Source: an uncultured Erythrobacter sp. (GTDB lineage: Bacteria; Pseudomonadota; Alphaproteobacteria; Sphingomonadales; Sphingomonadaceae). Taken from it: 64,000 bases of DNA. The DNA is taken from the NCBI GenBank assembly GCA_947502305.1, contig CANMZA010000001.1:62001-126000 (forward strand). Reading direction: 5' to 3'. Below the pieces are notes generated by a model. The model did no database searches. It was not told the DNA's origin and saw nothing but the letters and a program-made list of their open reading frames with translations. Of the stretch, positions 51,289-60,010 are shown in pieces (position 1 is the stretch's first letter; each line of letters begins with the position of its first letter). Made by a program: the position numbers and the translations under genes.

Positions 51289-52017
51289 ATGATTGTATTT
51301 CCGGCGATTGATTTGAAAGGCGGCGAAGTCGTGCGCCTTGCCGAAGGCGATATGGACCGCGCGACCATTTATGGCGACGATCCGGCGGCGCAGGCGATGA
51401 TCTTTGCAGAAGCGGGAGCGGAGCACTTGCATGTCGTCGACCTCGACGGCAGTTTTGCCGGGCGCACCGAAAACCGCGAGGCGGTCGAAGCGATCATTGA
51501 GCGGTTCCCCGGCTATGTCCAATTGGGCGGCGGTATCCGTGATGCGGCGGCGGTTGAGGGGTGGTTCAACCTAGGCGTGGCGCGCGTGGTGATGGGATCG
51601 GCGGCGCTGAAAGATCCTGAATTTGTGAAAGATATGGCGCGCGAATGGGAAGGCGGCATTGTCGTCGCCGTCGATGCGAAAGACGGCATGGTCGCGACCG
51701 AGGGGTGGGCGGAGGTGTCCAACGTTCCCGTCCATGATCTAGCCCGCCGGTTTGAGGATGCAGGCGTTGCTTCGTTGCTGTTCACCGATATTGGCCGCGA
51801 CGGGTTGCTGAAAGGCGTGAATATCGACGCCACGGTGGAGCTGGCGCAGCGCGTCGACATCCCGGTGATCGCCAGCGGCGGGGTTAAGGGGCTGGACGAT
51901 ATCCATGTTCTGTCGGTCAATGCGCATGAAGGGATCGAAGGGGTGATTACGGGCCGCGCTTTGTATGAAGGGCGGCTGGATTTGGCGGCGGCAATTGCGA
52001 TGGGCGCGCGGGCTTAA
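51289..52017 (+). CDS. hisA: ProFAR isomerase
   Basis: Amadori isomerase of histidine synthesis with a TIM-barrel fold. 242 residues from the ATG at 51289 (TTGGAGAAGCTGCT upstream). Catalytic Asp residues are in FPAIDLKGGEVVRL (N-terminus) and TDIGRDG. Phosphate-binding segments are QLGGGIRD and ASGGVKGLDDI. The next start, of an 87-residue membrane ORF, lies 8 bp downstream. Confidence 0.97.
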   Translation: MIVFPAIDLKGGEVVRLAEGDMDRATIYGDDPAAQAMIFAEAGAEHLHVVDLDGSFAGRTENREAVEAIIERFPGYVQLGGGIRDAAAVEGWFNLGVARVVMGSAALKDPEFVKDMAREWEGGIVVAVDAKDGMVATEGWAEVSNVPVHDLARRFEDAGVASLLFTDIGRDGLLKGVNIDATVELAQRVDIPVIASGGVKGLDDIHVLSVNAHEGIEGVITGRALYEGRLDLAAAIAMGARA

Positions 52018-52025
52018 CTGAGGGT

Positions 52026-52289
52026 ATGACCTATTCTGTCATTGCCTTGATCGCTTCGTTTGTCATCATGACTTGGGCCGTGGTCGATTGGCGGAGGGGC
52101 AGCACCGGCTTGCTTCATATGCGATTGACGAAAGAAAAGGCGCCAGACAAATATTGGTACGTAATTGTTCTCTACATCAACATGGCTATTGGCCTGTTTT
52201 GGCTATCGGGAAATGTGAACGAGCCGTATACTTTGTGCGACACATCCGAAGGGCCGTGCACAATCACTATCGAGGTCGTAGAACCATGA
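52026..52289 (+). CDS. Small two-helix membrane protein inserted between hisA and hisF
   Basis: 87 residues: helix 1 ([18 protein letters not shown]), basic loop with [20 protein letters not shown], helix 2 ([19 protein letters not shown]), then a short extracytoplasmic tail with two Cys ([17 protein letters not shown]). It is tightly packed: 8 bp after hisA and a 4-bp ATGA overlap with hisF (52286-52289). So it is almost surely translated, though it has no obvious link to histidine synthesis. Family unknown. Confidence 0.8.
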   Translation: MTYSVIALIASFVIMTWAVVDWRRGSTGLLHMRLTKEKAPDKYWYVIVLYINMAIGLFWLSGNVNEPYTLCDTSEGPCTITIEVVEP

Positions 52290-53050
52290 CCGTCCGTATC
52301 CGCGTCATCCCCTGCCTCGATGTCGCCGATGGCCGCGTGGTGAAGGGCGTCAATTTCGTTGATCTCAAAGACGCGGGAGACCCCGTGGAGCAGGCGCGCG
52401 CCTATGACGCAGCGGGTGCGGATGAGCTGTGTTTTCTCGATATCTCCGCCACTCACGAAGGGCGCGGCACCTTGCTCGATATCGTCCGGCGCACCGCAGA
52501 AGTGTGTTTCATGCCCCTAACCGTTGGCGGCGGGGTGCGCAGTGTCCAAGATGCGCGCGCTTTGTTGTTGGCAGGCGCAGACAAAGTGGCGATCAATTCT
52601 GCTGCTGTTGCGCGGCCCGAGTTAGTCAGCGAGATCGCGGCGAAATTTGGCAGCCAATGTGTCGTTGCCAGCGTGGATGCCCGGCGGACTCAAGACAAAA
52701 AATGGGAAATCTTCACCCATGGCGGGCGCAAGCCAACCGGGATCGACGCGGTGGAATATGCCAAACAGGTTGCGGGCCTTGGCGCGGGCGAATTGCTGGT
52801 CACCAGCATGGATGGTGACGGGACGCAAGCGGGATATGACATCGACCTTATCCGCACCATCGCAGATGCGGTCGATATTCCGATTGTCGCCAGCGGCGGT
52901 GTCGGCAATCTGGAGCACCTTGTCGATGGGGTGAAGGGCGGTCACGCCAGCGCCGTTTTGGCGGCGTCGATTTTCCATTTTGGCAAACACACGATTGCAG
53001 AGGCTCATCAAGCGCTGCGTGATGCTGGCTTGCCCGCCCGGGGCGTGTAA
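52286..53050 (+). CDS. hisF: Imidazole glycerol phosphate synthase, cyclase subunit
   Basis: TIM-barrel cyclase that makes imidazole glycerol phosphate and AICAR with HisH-derived ammonia. 254 residues from the ATG at 52286 ([21 protein letters not shown]). Catalytic Asp residues lie in PCLDVADGR and [10 protein letters not shown]. Phosphate-binding motifs are TVGGGVRS and [12 protein letters not shown]. Standard length, coupled to the upstream membrane ORF. Confidence 0.97.
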   Translation: MTVRIRVIPCLDVADGRVVKGVNFVDLKDAGDPVEQARAYDAAGADELCFLDISATHEGRGTLLDIVRRTAEVCFMPLTVGGGVRSVQDARALLLAGADKVAINSAAVARPELVSEIAAKFGSQCVVASVDARRTQDKKWEIFTHGGRKPTGIDAVEYAKQVAGLGAGELLVTSMDGDGTQAGYDIDLIRTIADAVDIPIVASGGVGNLEHLVDGVKGGHASAVLAASIFHFGKHTIAEAHQALRDAGLPARGV

Positions 53051-53062
53051 AAGGGCCGCGAT

Positions 53063-53380
53063 ATGAGCACTCTTTCCCGTCTAGAACAAACCATCACGGC
53101 GCGGGCCAGCGCTTCGCCTGACAGCAGCTATGTCGCCAAATTGAACGCCAAGGGCGTGCCCAAAATGGCGCAAAAGGTCGGCGAAGAGGCGACAGAGACT
53201 GTGATTGCCGCCGTATCAGGATCAAACAGCGAGTTGGTCGGCGAAAGCGCCGATTTGCTCTTTCATCTCATGGTCTTGCTACAAGCGAAGGGAGTGGCCC
53301 TAGATGATGTTCTCGGCGAATTGGACCGACGCGAAGGGCTGTCTGGTTTGGAAGAGAAAGCCAGCCGCCCACAATCCTGA
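53063..53380 (+). CDS. hisE: Phosphoribosyl-ATP pyrophosphatase
   Basis: Second enzyme of histidine synthesis, hydrolysing PR-ATP to PR-AMP. 105 residues of all-helical MazG-like fold: [32 protein letters not shown] and the metal-binding [17 protein letters not shown]. Closes the his cluster; hisI, hisD, hisG and hisC are not in the window. Confidence 0.96.
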   Translation: MSTLSRLEQTITARASASPDSSYVAKLNAKGVPKMAQKVGEEATETVIAAVSGSNSELVGESADLLFHLMVLLQAKGVALDDVLGELDRREGLSGLEEKASRPQS

Positions 53381-53391
53381 GGGGAGATGAA

Positions 53392-53772
53392 ATGCCGATC
53401 GATCCAACATTGCCATACGATGCGGGCAATATCTTTGCTAAAATCCTGCGCGGGGAAATCCCGTCAAACGCCGTTTATGAAGACGATTATGCTTTCGCCT
53501 TTGAAGACATCAATCCGCAGGCAGAGGTGCACACATTGGTGATCCCGAAGGGCGCTTATGTCAGCTGGGATGATTTTTCTGCGAAGGCCGGTGATGCTGA
53601 GATTGCCGGTTTCGTCCGAGCCATTGGCGAAGTGGCGCGGGCCAAAGGGTTGGTGGAGCCGGGTTACCGCTTGATGGCGAATATCGGGGCGCATGGGTAC
53701 CAAGAAGTGCCGCATTTACACGTGCATATTTTCGGCGGACAGCCGCTCGGGCCGATGATTTGTAAAAGATAG
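53392..53772 (+). CDS. HIT-family (histidine triad) hydrolase
   Basis: 126-residue HINT-like nucleotide hydrolase/transferase acting on nucleoside phosphoramidates or dinucleotides. It opens NIFAKILRGEIPSNAVYEDD and has the triad VPHLHVHIFGG near residue 105. GGGGAGATGAA precedes the ATG. It lies 11 bp after hisE, likely co-transcribed, an arrangement common in alphaproteobacteria. Confidence 0.95.
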   Translation: MPIDPTLPYDAGNIFAKILRGEIPSNAVYEDDYAFAFEDINPQAEVHTLVIPKGAYVSWDDFSAKAGDAEIAGFVRAIGEVARAKGLVEPGYRLMANIGAHGYQEVPHLHVHIFGGQPLGPMICKR

Positions 53773-53872
53773 GCGCACTTCACCGTATATTGGATTCGTT
53801 TCGCCGCCATTCAGGCGGATCGCGCAAATGCCGCTGGCATGCGAGATTCCGCTGCGCTATTTGCTTTGCACT

Positions 53873-54376
53873 ATGGTTAAAACTGACCTGATTGCCCCCG
53901 TGCCCATCACTCCGACCCCTCCGGGCGGGGTCTTTAATGGTCCGCGCCACCTCTATGCTGTGCGGGTCTATTATGAGGACACCGATCTTTCGGGCATCAC
54001 CTATCACGCCAATTATTTGCGTTGGTTCGAACGGGCGCGTTCCGATTTGCTGCGGATGTTGAAAATTGATCAGCGCGCCGCGATTGAAGAAGGCGCCAGT
54101 GGAGGCGGTGGCGGAGGCGGCGCCTATGCTGTTTCTGAGATCAATCTGAAATATCTGCGTCCGGCGCGGCTGGACGATGATGTCGTGATTGAGACGATTT
54201 GCACCGAACTTGGCGCAGCGAGCTGCCGGATGCATCAAATTGCGCGGCGCGGCGGCGAAGATTTGTGTGAAGCGAGTTTGCGCGTTGGCTTTGTCTCGCT
54301 CGAAGGGCGGCCCCGCCGTCAGCCTGCGCCGTGGCGCGTGGCGTTCAAAGAATTTATGACCCGAGAGGAAGTGTAA
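53873..54376 (+). CDS. ybgC: Tol-Pal-associated acyl-CoA thioesterase
   Basis: Hotdog-fold thioesterase, first gene of the tol-pal operon. 167 residues from the ATG at 53873; an in-frame ATG at 53828 would add 15. The catalytic Asp region is YYEDTDLSGITYHANYLRW, followed by FERARSDLLRMLKID. A Gly-rich loop (GASGGGGGGGAY) interrupts the sheet and is longer than in E. coli YbgC. It ends 2 bp before the tolQ GTG. Confidence 0.94.
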   Translation: MVKTDLIAPVPITPTPPGGVFNGPRHLYAVRVYYEDTDLSGITYHANYLRWFERARSDLLRMLKIDQRAAIEEGASGGGGGGGAYAVSEINLKYLRPARLDDDVVIETICTELGAASCRMHQIARRGGEDLCEASLRVGFVSLEGRPRRQPAPWRVAFKEFMTREEV

Positions 54377-54378
54377 GA

Positions 54379-55092
54379 GTGCCAATTGAATTGATGAGTG
54401 CGGCGATCAACGCTGCGCCAAGCGGCCCGACCCGCCTAGATCCGGTGGAGCTGTTTTTGGACGCCGACATCGTTGTGCAAGCGGTGATCGTCGGCCTGAT
54501 TCTGGCGAGCATTTGGACTTGGACGATCATCGTCTCGTTCTCCATGCGCAGCCGCGTCCTCAATTCAGGTTCACGCGATTATGAGGCCGATTTTTGGGAA
54601 ACCAAAGACCGCGAAGCAGCGCTGTCCAAAAAAATGCGCAGCCAAATCCCATCAGCCCGCGTTGCGGGAGCGGGGCTGGATGAATGGCGGCGTTCGACCA
54701 AAAACGCTCCGGTTGATCGGGATGCCGCGCGTCAGCGGATTGGTGCGGCAATGGAAGGCCAAGTCGCGCATGAAGCGGATGAATTGGCAGGGCGGTTGAA
54801 CTTCCTCGCGACCACCGGTTCGGTTGCGCCGTTTGTCGGCCTGTTTGGCACCGTTTGGGGCATTATGAACAGTTTCTTCCAAATCGGCGCGCAGCAAAGC
54901 GCATCGCTCGCGGTGGTTGCGCCGGGCATTGCCGAGGCCTTGTTCGCGACGGCAATCGGGCTTTTCGCTGCGATCCCCTCGGTTATCGCTTACAACCGCT
55001 TCAGCAATTCGGTGAACCAATATGAGGCGAAACTGCAACGCTTTGCCGACAAGGTTCACGCCGGGTTGAGCCGCGAATTGGACCGCGTCTAA
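54379..55092 (+). CDS. tolQ: Tol-Pal system proton-channel protein TolQ
   Basis: MotA/ExbB-family inner-membrane protein that with TolR uses the proton gradient to drive TolA. 237 residues from the GTG at 54379 (AGAGGAAGTGTAAGA upstream); the ATG at 54394 is an alternative without a ribosome site. Three helices: near 28-50, 140-165 (LNFLATTGSVAPFVGLFGTV) and 175-200 (GIAEALFATAIGLFAAIPSV). Its stop overlaps tolR by 1 bp. Confidence 0.96.
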   Translation: MPIELMSAAINAAPSGPTRLDPVELFLDADIVVQAVIVGLILASIWTWTIIVSFSMRSRVLNSGSRDYEADFWETKDREAALSKKMRSQIPSARVAGAGLDEWRRSTKNAPVDRDAARQRIGAAMEGQVAHEADELAGRLNFLATTGSVAPFVGLFGTVWGIMNSFFQIGAQQSASLAVVAPGIAEALFATAIGLFAAIPSVIAYNRFSNSVNQYEAKLQRFADKVHAGLSRELDRV

Positions 55093-55541
55093 TGGCTATG
55101 GGGCTTGCTTCTTCTGGCCGCCGGCACGGACGGACCACGCGCCGCGCGGCAATGGCGGAGATTAATGTCACGCCGCTGGTTGATGTGATGCTGGTGCTGC
55201 TCATCATCTTTATGGTGACGGTGACTTTGCCCGCCGTGGGCGTGCCGATTGAATTGCCCGAAAGCCGCGCCAATGCGGTCGAAGAAACGCCTAGCCAAAT
55301 CACCATCAGTCTAAATTCTGAGGGCCAGGTTTTTATCGAAAACGAGCAGGTTGCATCTGGCGGCCTGCCGGATGCTTTGGCGGCGCTTGACCGGGGCGGG
55401 GACGGCGAATTGCCAACGGTGGTACTGCGCGGCGACAGGAGCCTCGATTACGGCCGAGTGATGGCGGTTATGGGCGAATTGGGGCGCGCGGGCTTTACCT
55501 CGATTTCATTGGTCACCGACGGTTCAGTTGCCGCGCCATAG
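55092..55541 (+). CDS. tolR: Tol-Pal system protein TolR
   Basis: ExbD/TolR protein of 149 residues: short cytosolic N-terminus, one helix with the channel Asp in INVTPLVDVMLVLLIIFMV (residues 25-43), and a periplasmic domain (ITISLNSEGQVFIENEQV; VVLRGDRSLDYGRVM). Works as a dimer in the TolQ pentamer. Confidence 0.96.
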   Translation: MAMGLASSGRRHGRTTRRAAMAEINVTPLVDVMLVLLIIFMVTVTLPAVGVPIELPESRANAVEETPSQITISLNSEGQVFIENEQVASGGLPDALAALDRGGDGELPTVVLRGDRSLDYGRVMAVMGELGRAGFTSISLVTDGSVAAP

Positions 55542-55553
55542 CGGTTATTTGTG

Positions 55554-56387
55554 ATGGCTCAGCACGCGATAGATGCAGGGATGCGAAAAGAGGATAAGGT
55601 CGGCTTAGGCGCGGCCATTGTTCTGCACGCGCTGCTTGCGGTGATCTTAATGGTGCAATTTGCCTATTCTGTGCCGCGTTCGGTTGCGCCGCCGCGCATG
55701 ACTGTCAGCCTCGCCACCGAAGTCAGTTTAGAATCCACCGCGCCGGAGCCGGTGCCGGAGAGCCGCGCGGCGATTGCTCCGACCCTATCTGACGAACCCG
55801 CACCGCCTGTTGAAACCGCGCCCGCTGAGCCTGAGCCCGCTGCTGTCACGCCACCGCCGCCGCCGCCAACCCGGACGCGCACAGCCACGCGCAATCCGGC
55901 CCGGACCGCGCCGTCAAATCCCGCGCCCAACCGCAATCGCAGCAGGCCCGACCGCGAACGAACGCCCTCACCGGCGAGGCGTGCTGGCGGCAGCCGCATT
56001 GGCGATAATTTCTTGAACGGGCAGGGCGGGGCAACGAATACAGACGAAACCCGCGCCCCTGCCGCGACGTTTGGACGCCGCGAACGTGCGGCGCTGTCCT
56101 CTGCCATTACGCGGCAATTGCGCCCGCATTGGAATGCACCAACCGGCGTTGACGCGGAAAAACTTATCTCAACCGTTTCATGGCGGCTCAATGAAGATGG
56201 CAGCCTGCGCGGCCGTCCGACCTGCCGTAATGAAGCGAGCAGCGTGACCGCATCGAACAGGCCGCAGGCCGGTTTGCATTGCGAACGCGCGATCCGGGCT
56301 GTTCAGCTTGCAGCACCTTTCAACTTGCCAGAGCAGTTCTATAGTCGCTGGGACGATCTCGAATGGCAATTCGACAGAAGGCTTTAA
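55554..56387 (+). CDS. tolA: Tol-Pal system protein TolA (TonB C-terminal-like)
   Basis: 278-residue inner-membrane-anchored link to the outer membrane. One N-terminal helix (GAAIVLHALLAVILMVQFAY) precedes a Pro/Ala/Arg-rich periplasmic spacer (residues 65-150, with a PPPPPP run) and a C-terminal TolA/TonB-like domain from about 175 (SSAITRQLRPHWNAPTGVDA, VSWRLNEDGSLRGRPTC). GTG at 55551 directly precedes the ATG used here. Position between tolR and tolB settles the identity. Confidence 0.9.
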   Translation: MAQHAIDAGMRKEDKVGLGAAIVLHALLAVILMVQFAYSVPRSVAPPRMTVSLATEVSLESTAPEPVPESRAAIAPTLSDEPAPPVETAPAEPEPAAVTPPPPPPTRTRTATRNPARTAPSNPAPNRNRSRPDRERTPSPARRAGGSRIGDNFLNGQGGATNTDETRAPAATFGRRERAALSSAITRQLRPHWNAPTGVDAEKLISTVSWRLNEDGSLRGRPTCRNEASSVTASNRPQAGLHCERAIRAVQLAAPFNLPEQFYSRWDDLEWQFDRRL

Positions 56388-56389
56388 AT

Positions 56390-57823
56390 ATGAAGACGAC
56401 GCCGTTTCTCACTTTGCTTGCAGCCCTGCTTGCCGTTTCCAACCCGCTTCACGCGCAGGATCTGGGTGAGCCGCTTGGTGATGGCGGCGTGGTCGAGGAT
56501 ATTTCGATTGCCGGAGAAGATCAGGTCAGTGAAGAGGGAGGCGCAGAAGACGATGGCCCTTTGCGCGGCACCGTTACAGATGAAAGCGATTGGGAAGATT
56601 TGGGCATCGCCATCCCTGCTTTCGCGACCGATCGCGACCGTCCGACCCCGGCCAATGCCGATGGAACGCAGGCTTTGGGCCAAGAAATCGCGCGGGTTAT
56701 CACTGCGAATTTGCGCAATAACGGACTGTTTAAACCAACCGGTCCAGACAGTCTGCCTAGCCCGACTTTTCCGCAAATCACCGCGCCTGCCTATAGCAAT
56801 TGGAACGGGCGCGGGGCGGAGATGCTGGTGCACGGATATGTTCGCGCGCGCGGTGATGATCGGCTCGTGGTTGGATGCTATCTCTACGACGTCGCGCTGC
56901 AAGATGAATTGATCCGCGAAGGGTGGGTTGTGCGCCCGGCCGATTGGCGGCGTGCGGCGCATAAATGCTCCGATTTGATCTATGCGCGGCTTACTGGCGA
57001 AGATCCGTTTTTTGACAGCCGCATCGCCTATATCGCGGAGACCGGGCCGAAAGATAACCGTGTCAAACGCCTCGCTGTGATGGATAGTGACGGGGCCAAT
57101 CACCGGTTCCTTACCTTAGGCAGCGCCACTGCGCTCACGCCGCGATATTCGCCTGATTATTCGAAGATTTTGTACCTGTCTTATGTCGACGGCAATCCGC
57201 GTATTTATGTCTATGATATCGGCAGCGGTCAGCAGACTTTAGTCACCGAAAATACCAGTCCCACAATTGCGCCGCGTTGGTCGCCGGATGGACAGCATAT
57301 TTTGTATTCGATGGCGGTTGCGGGCAACACCGATATTTACCGCGTTCCTGTCAGCGGCGGGCGCAGCACGCGTTTGACCGATACGCCGGGCATCGACATT
57401 GGCGGTTCTTATTCCCCCGACGGCAGCCGGATTGTGTTTGAAAGCGACCGTTCGGGCACTCAGCAATGCTATGTGATGGATGCAGACGGCACGAACCAGC
57501 GGCGGATCACCTTTTTCGGCGGACGCTGCGCGACACCGGAATGGAGCCCGCGCGGCGATCAAATCGCCTTCACGCGCATTGCTGGCGATTTTAATGTTGC
57601 GGTTATGACGCCGTCCGGCAGTAACCTTCGGGTGCTTACAGACGGATGGCAGGATGAGGCACCAACATGGGCACCCAATGGCCGGATCATTCAATTCTTC
57701 CGCACAACCCGAAATGCCGGGCGTTCGTCCTTGTGGCAGGTCGATTTGACCGGCCGTAATGAGCGCCGTCTGCCGACCCCGGTGGATGCCTCTGATCCCG
57801 CTTGGGGCCCAATTAGGCCGTGA
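56390..57823 (+). CDS. tolB: Tol-Pal system beta-propeller protein TolB
   Basis: Periplasmic TolB, which interacts with Pal and TolA. 477 residues from the ATG at 56390, with signal peptide ending PLHAQ. An N-terminal alpha/beta domain (IAIPAFATDRD, VITANLRNNGLFKP) precedes a six-bladed propeller with repeated PRYSPD, PRWSPDG, SYSPDGSRI and PEWSPRGDQ motifs. About 40 residues longer than E. coli TolB owing to an acidic insert after the signal peptide. Confidence 0.97.
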   Translation: MKTTPFLTLLAALLAVSNPLHAQDLGEPLGDGGVVEDISIAGEDQVSEEGGAEDDGPLRGTVTDESDWEDLGIAIPAFATDRDRPTPANADGTQALGQEIARVITANLRNNGLFKPTGPDSLPSPTFPQITAPAYSNWNGRGAEMLVHGYVRARGDDRLVVGCYLYDVALQDELIREGWVVRPADWRRAAHKCSDLIYARLTGEDPFFDSRIAYIAETGPKDNRVKRLAVMDSDGANHRFLTLGSATALTPRYSPDYSKILYLSYVDGNPRIYVYDIGSGQQTLVTENTSPTIAPRWSPDGQHILYSMAVAGNTDIYRVPVSGGRSTRLTDTPGIDIGGSYSPDGSRIVFESDRSGTQQCYVMDADGTNQRRITFFGGRCATPEWSPRGDQIAFTRIAGDFNVAVMTPSGSNLRVLTDGWQDEAPTWAPNGRIIQFFRTTRNAGRSSLWQVDLTGRNERRLPTPVDASDPAWGPIRP

Positions 57824-57890
57824 CCGATACGTTTTTGATTTCAACCCAGCCGGCGCAAGAATGTCCGGCCCAATTCGGAGAGCAAATGCT

Positions 57891-58430
57891 ATGACTTTCT
57901 CCTTTCTAAAATCCGCGCCAAAGGCGGCTACGATTGCTGTTCTTACCTCTGCGATCGCGCTGGGCGCTTGTTCTAAGAAAGCGCCAGAGGAATTGCCGCC
58001 TCCGCCTGTGAACACTCCGGCGCCGACCGCAACACCGACACCCACTGCGCCCACCGGCCCGGCTGTTGGAACGCAAGGGCACTTCCAAAATGCCGTGGGC
58101 CGTTCGTCGGTGATCTATTTCGACACTGACCGGTTTAACATCGACAGCAGCGATGCTGCGGCTCTGCAGGCGCAGGCGCAATATTTCGCGCGCTTCCCGC
58201 AATTGACCTTCACGATTGAGGGGCATGCCGATGAGCGCGGAACGCGCGAATACAATCTGGCGCTGGGCGAACGCCGGGCGAATTCGGCGAAAAACTACCT
58301 CGTCAGCCTAGGTGTGGCACCGGAGCGTATTCGGACGGTTAGCTTTGGTAAGGAGCGGCCCGTTGCGCTTGCTTCCAATCCGGGCGCATGGGCGCAAAAC
58401 CGCCGCGCAGCGAGCATTATCGTCAACTGA
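57891..58430 (+). CDS. pal: Peptidoglycan-associated lipoprotein Pal
   Basis: Outer-membrane lipoprotein of 179 residues that binds peptidoglycan through an OmpA-like domain. The start is the ATG at 57891 (GGAGAGCAAATGCT upstream). Lipobox ALGAC near residue 24, Pro/Thr linker, then VIYFDTDRFNIDSSD and the diaminopimelate-binding GHADERGTREYNLALG, ending NRRAASIIVN. Last gene of the tol-pal operon. Confidence 0.97.
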   Translation: MTFSFLKSAPKAATIAVLTSAIALGACSKKAPEELPPPPVNTPAPTATPTPTAPTGPAVGTQGHFQNAVGRSSVIYFDTDRFNIDSSDAAALQAQAQYFARFPQLTFTIEGHADERGTREYNLALGERRANSAKNYLVSLGVAPERIRTVSFGKERPVALASNPGAWAQNRRAASIIVN

Positions 58431-58825
58431 TCTTGGATAAATGTGGCTCGCTCGGCACGGCGCCGGGCGGGCCGCAGATTTCGGCGAAACGAAATCTAAG
58501 CGTCGAAATTACTGCTGATTGCGGCAGGTGCTTCCGCTTGCAACAAAACTTGGCTGCTGGCTTGAGCCGTGCCCATATCACCGGCGCGAGCGAACAATGC
58601 GAGCGTAACCAGCGCAAGAGCTGAAAACAGGCTGGATATGGTCAATTGTTGGCTCAATTTGGCTCTCGTATTTTTGTCATTGTGCAGTGCCCAGATATGA
58701 ACACTCTACTGCGATGCAACATTTCATATCGCAACTGGTTCCCAAACTCCTGCAATACCTTTGCAAAATCCGCTATCCGCCCTAGATGGATGGCGTGACT
58801 GCACCGACCAACACCATTTTCGCTC
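58431..58825. other. 395-bp gap after pal: one small ORF and the J-domain gene promoter region
   Basis: Contains a 53-codon minus-strand ORF (58496-58657, listed separately). The AT-richer part 58670-58790 probably holds promoters for that ORF and for the J-domain gene. No clear terminator for the tol-pal operon is visible, though GC-rich inverted repeats (GGCGCCGGGCGGGCC area, 58458-58475) follow pal. Confidence 0.5.
58496..58657 (-). CDS. Possible 53-residue secreted or membrane-anchored small protein
   Basis: The minus-strand frame from TTG at 58657, with GAGAG 6 nt upstream, encodes MSQQLTISSLFSALALVTLA then LFARAGDMGTAQASSQVLLQ and ends AEAPAAISSNFDA. It reads as a signal peptide or single helix followed by a short Ala/Ser-rich tail, a composition that random antisense frames rarely give. 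Convergent with pal. No family known; the TTG start lowers certainty. Confidence 0.5.
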   Translation of the reverse strand: MSQQLTISSLFSALALVTLALFARAGDMGTAQASSQVLLQAEAPAAISSNFDA

Positions 58826-59359
58826 ATGCCTAAGGCGCGCCGATCAAACGATTGGGGTTTCCCCCGCTGGCGTTCTTACGACAGCTCAAGAGAGACCGTA
58901 GCGCAGCGTGAATGCGACCGGCATGGCTGCGGTGAGCCCGGCCTGTGCCCAGCACCCAAATCACCGAACAGCCCGGATCGGTGGTATTTCTGTCAGGCGC
59001 ATGCCGCAGAATACAATAAGGGTTGGGATTATTTTGAAGGGCTCGACAAAGAGCAAAAGGCAGAGCGCGCCAAAGCCGAGCGCCAGGAAAGCGAAGGCTA
59101 TGCAGAGGCTTCGCATTATGGGTGGACCGGATCTGGCGATGGATCGCGCACAGCGGATGAAATGCGGGCGTTAGAAGTGTTGGAGCTCGAATCCGACGCC
59201 GATTTCGCCGCAATCAAGAAAGCGTACCGGGTCAAGGCAAAGGGCGTTCATCCTGATGTAAAACCGGGCGACGAAGAAGCCGCGCAAGAATTTCAAAAAT
59301 TACAAGTCGCCTATGACGTGCTGCGCGCCGCAGAAGAGCGGCGCGAATGGCGCGGGTGA
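58826..59359 (+). CDS. J-domain protein with N-terminal Cys motif
   Basis: 177 residues. The C-terminal 60 form a DnaJ domain (LEVLELESDADFAAIKKAYR, then VHPDVKPGDE with the HPD signature, and FQKLQVAYDVLR), expected to stimulate an Hsp70. The N-terminal part has a Cys/His pattern (ECDRHGCGEPGLCP and WYFCQAHAAEYN) that may bind zinc. Such DnaJ-like proteins with an N-terminal J-less zinc part are common in sphingomonads. Start ATG at 58826; no clear ribosome site. Confidence 0.88.
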   Translation: MPKARRSNDWGFPRWRSYDSSRETVAQRECDRHGCGEPGLCPAPKSPNSPDRWYFCQAHAAEYNKGWDYFEGLDKEQKAERAKAERQESEGYAEASHYGWTGSGDGSRTADEMRALEVLELESDADFAAIKKAYRVKAKGVHPDVKPGDEEAAQEFQKLQVAYDVLRAAEERREWRG

Positions 59360-59389
59360 CCCCGCAAGAATCAAACTTCAGGAGCAACA

Positions 59390-59929
59390 ATGCGCATTCT
59401 TACCTTTGCTGCGAGCAATTCATCCACTTCGATCAACCGCAACTTGGCCGAATATGCGGGCAGCATAGCGGCTGAGACCATCGAAGGCGCAGAGATCGAA
59501 ACGCTCGACATTCATGATTATGAAATGCCGATTTATCGCTCTGACAGAGAAGAAGCCGGCGGCATTCCGCAATTGGCGCATGACTTTCTGGCGAAAATTG
59601 GATCATCGGATGCGATCATCATCTCCTTCGCTGAACATAATGGCGCCTATCCCGCCGCTTTCAAAAACCTGTTTGATTGGTGCAGCCGGTTGGGCCGCGA
59701 AGTTTGGCAAAATAAGCCCACGCTGATGCTGGCAACCTCTGACGGACCGGGCGGCGCAGGGCGCGTGCTGGATTTTGCGGTAAACGCCGCGCCGCATTTT
59801 GGCGGTAGTGTCATGGGGCATCTGTCAGTGCCGGAATATAGCAAGGTGTTTGATGCAGACGCCGGCAAGCTGACCGATGCCGAATTGGACATGCAATTGC
59901 GCGCTCTGGTCGCGGAACTGAACGGTTGA
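59390..59929 (+). CDS. NADPH-dependent FMN reductase family protein
   Basis: 179-residue flavodoxin-like flavoprotein: FAASNSSTSINRNLAEY (FMN phosphate loop), a central IIISFAEHNGAYPAAFKNLFDWCSR (the family's PxYNxSxPxxLKN-like motif, here with EHNGAYPAAFKN) and LATSDGPGGAGRVL. Probably reduces quinones, azo dyes or metals; substrate unknown. CAGGAGCAACA precedes the ATG. Confidence 0.9.
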   Translation: MRILTFAASNSSTSINRNLAEYAGSIAAETIEGAEIETLDIHDYEMPIYRSDREEAGGIPQLAHDFLAKIGSSDAIIISFAEHNGAYPAAFKNLFDWCSRLGREVWQNKPTLMLATSDGPGGAGRVLDFAVNAAPHFGGSVMGHLSVPEYSKVFDADAGKLTDAELDMQLRALVAELNG

Positions 59930-59962
59930 GGTTGCACGGGGCTGACGGCCTATGCGGCTTTT

Positions 59963-60010
59963 GGCCTTTTAGGTCCGCGGCCTCTTAGGTCATTGGCCTT
60001 TTAGGTCTTC
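59963..60010. repeat. 16-bp tandem repeat, three copies, over the stop codon of the SDR gene
   Basis: GGCCTTTTAGGTCCGC, GGCCTCTTAGGTCATT and GGCCTTTTAGGTCTTC lie end to end (59963, 59979, 59995). On the minus strand each copy contains a GACCTAA stop; the first one read is the actual stop of the SDR gene at 60001-60003. Confidence 0.8.
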
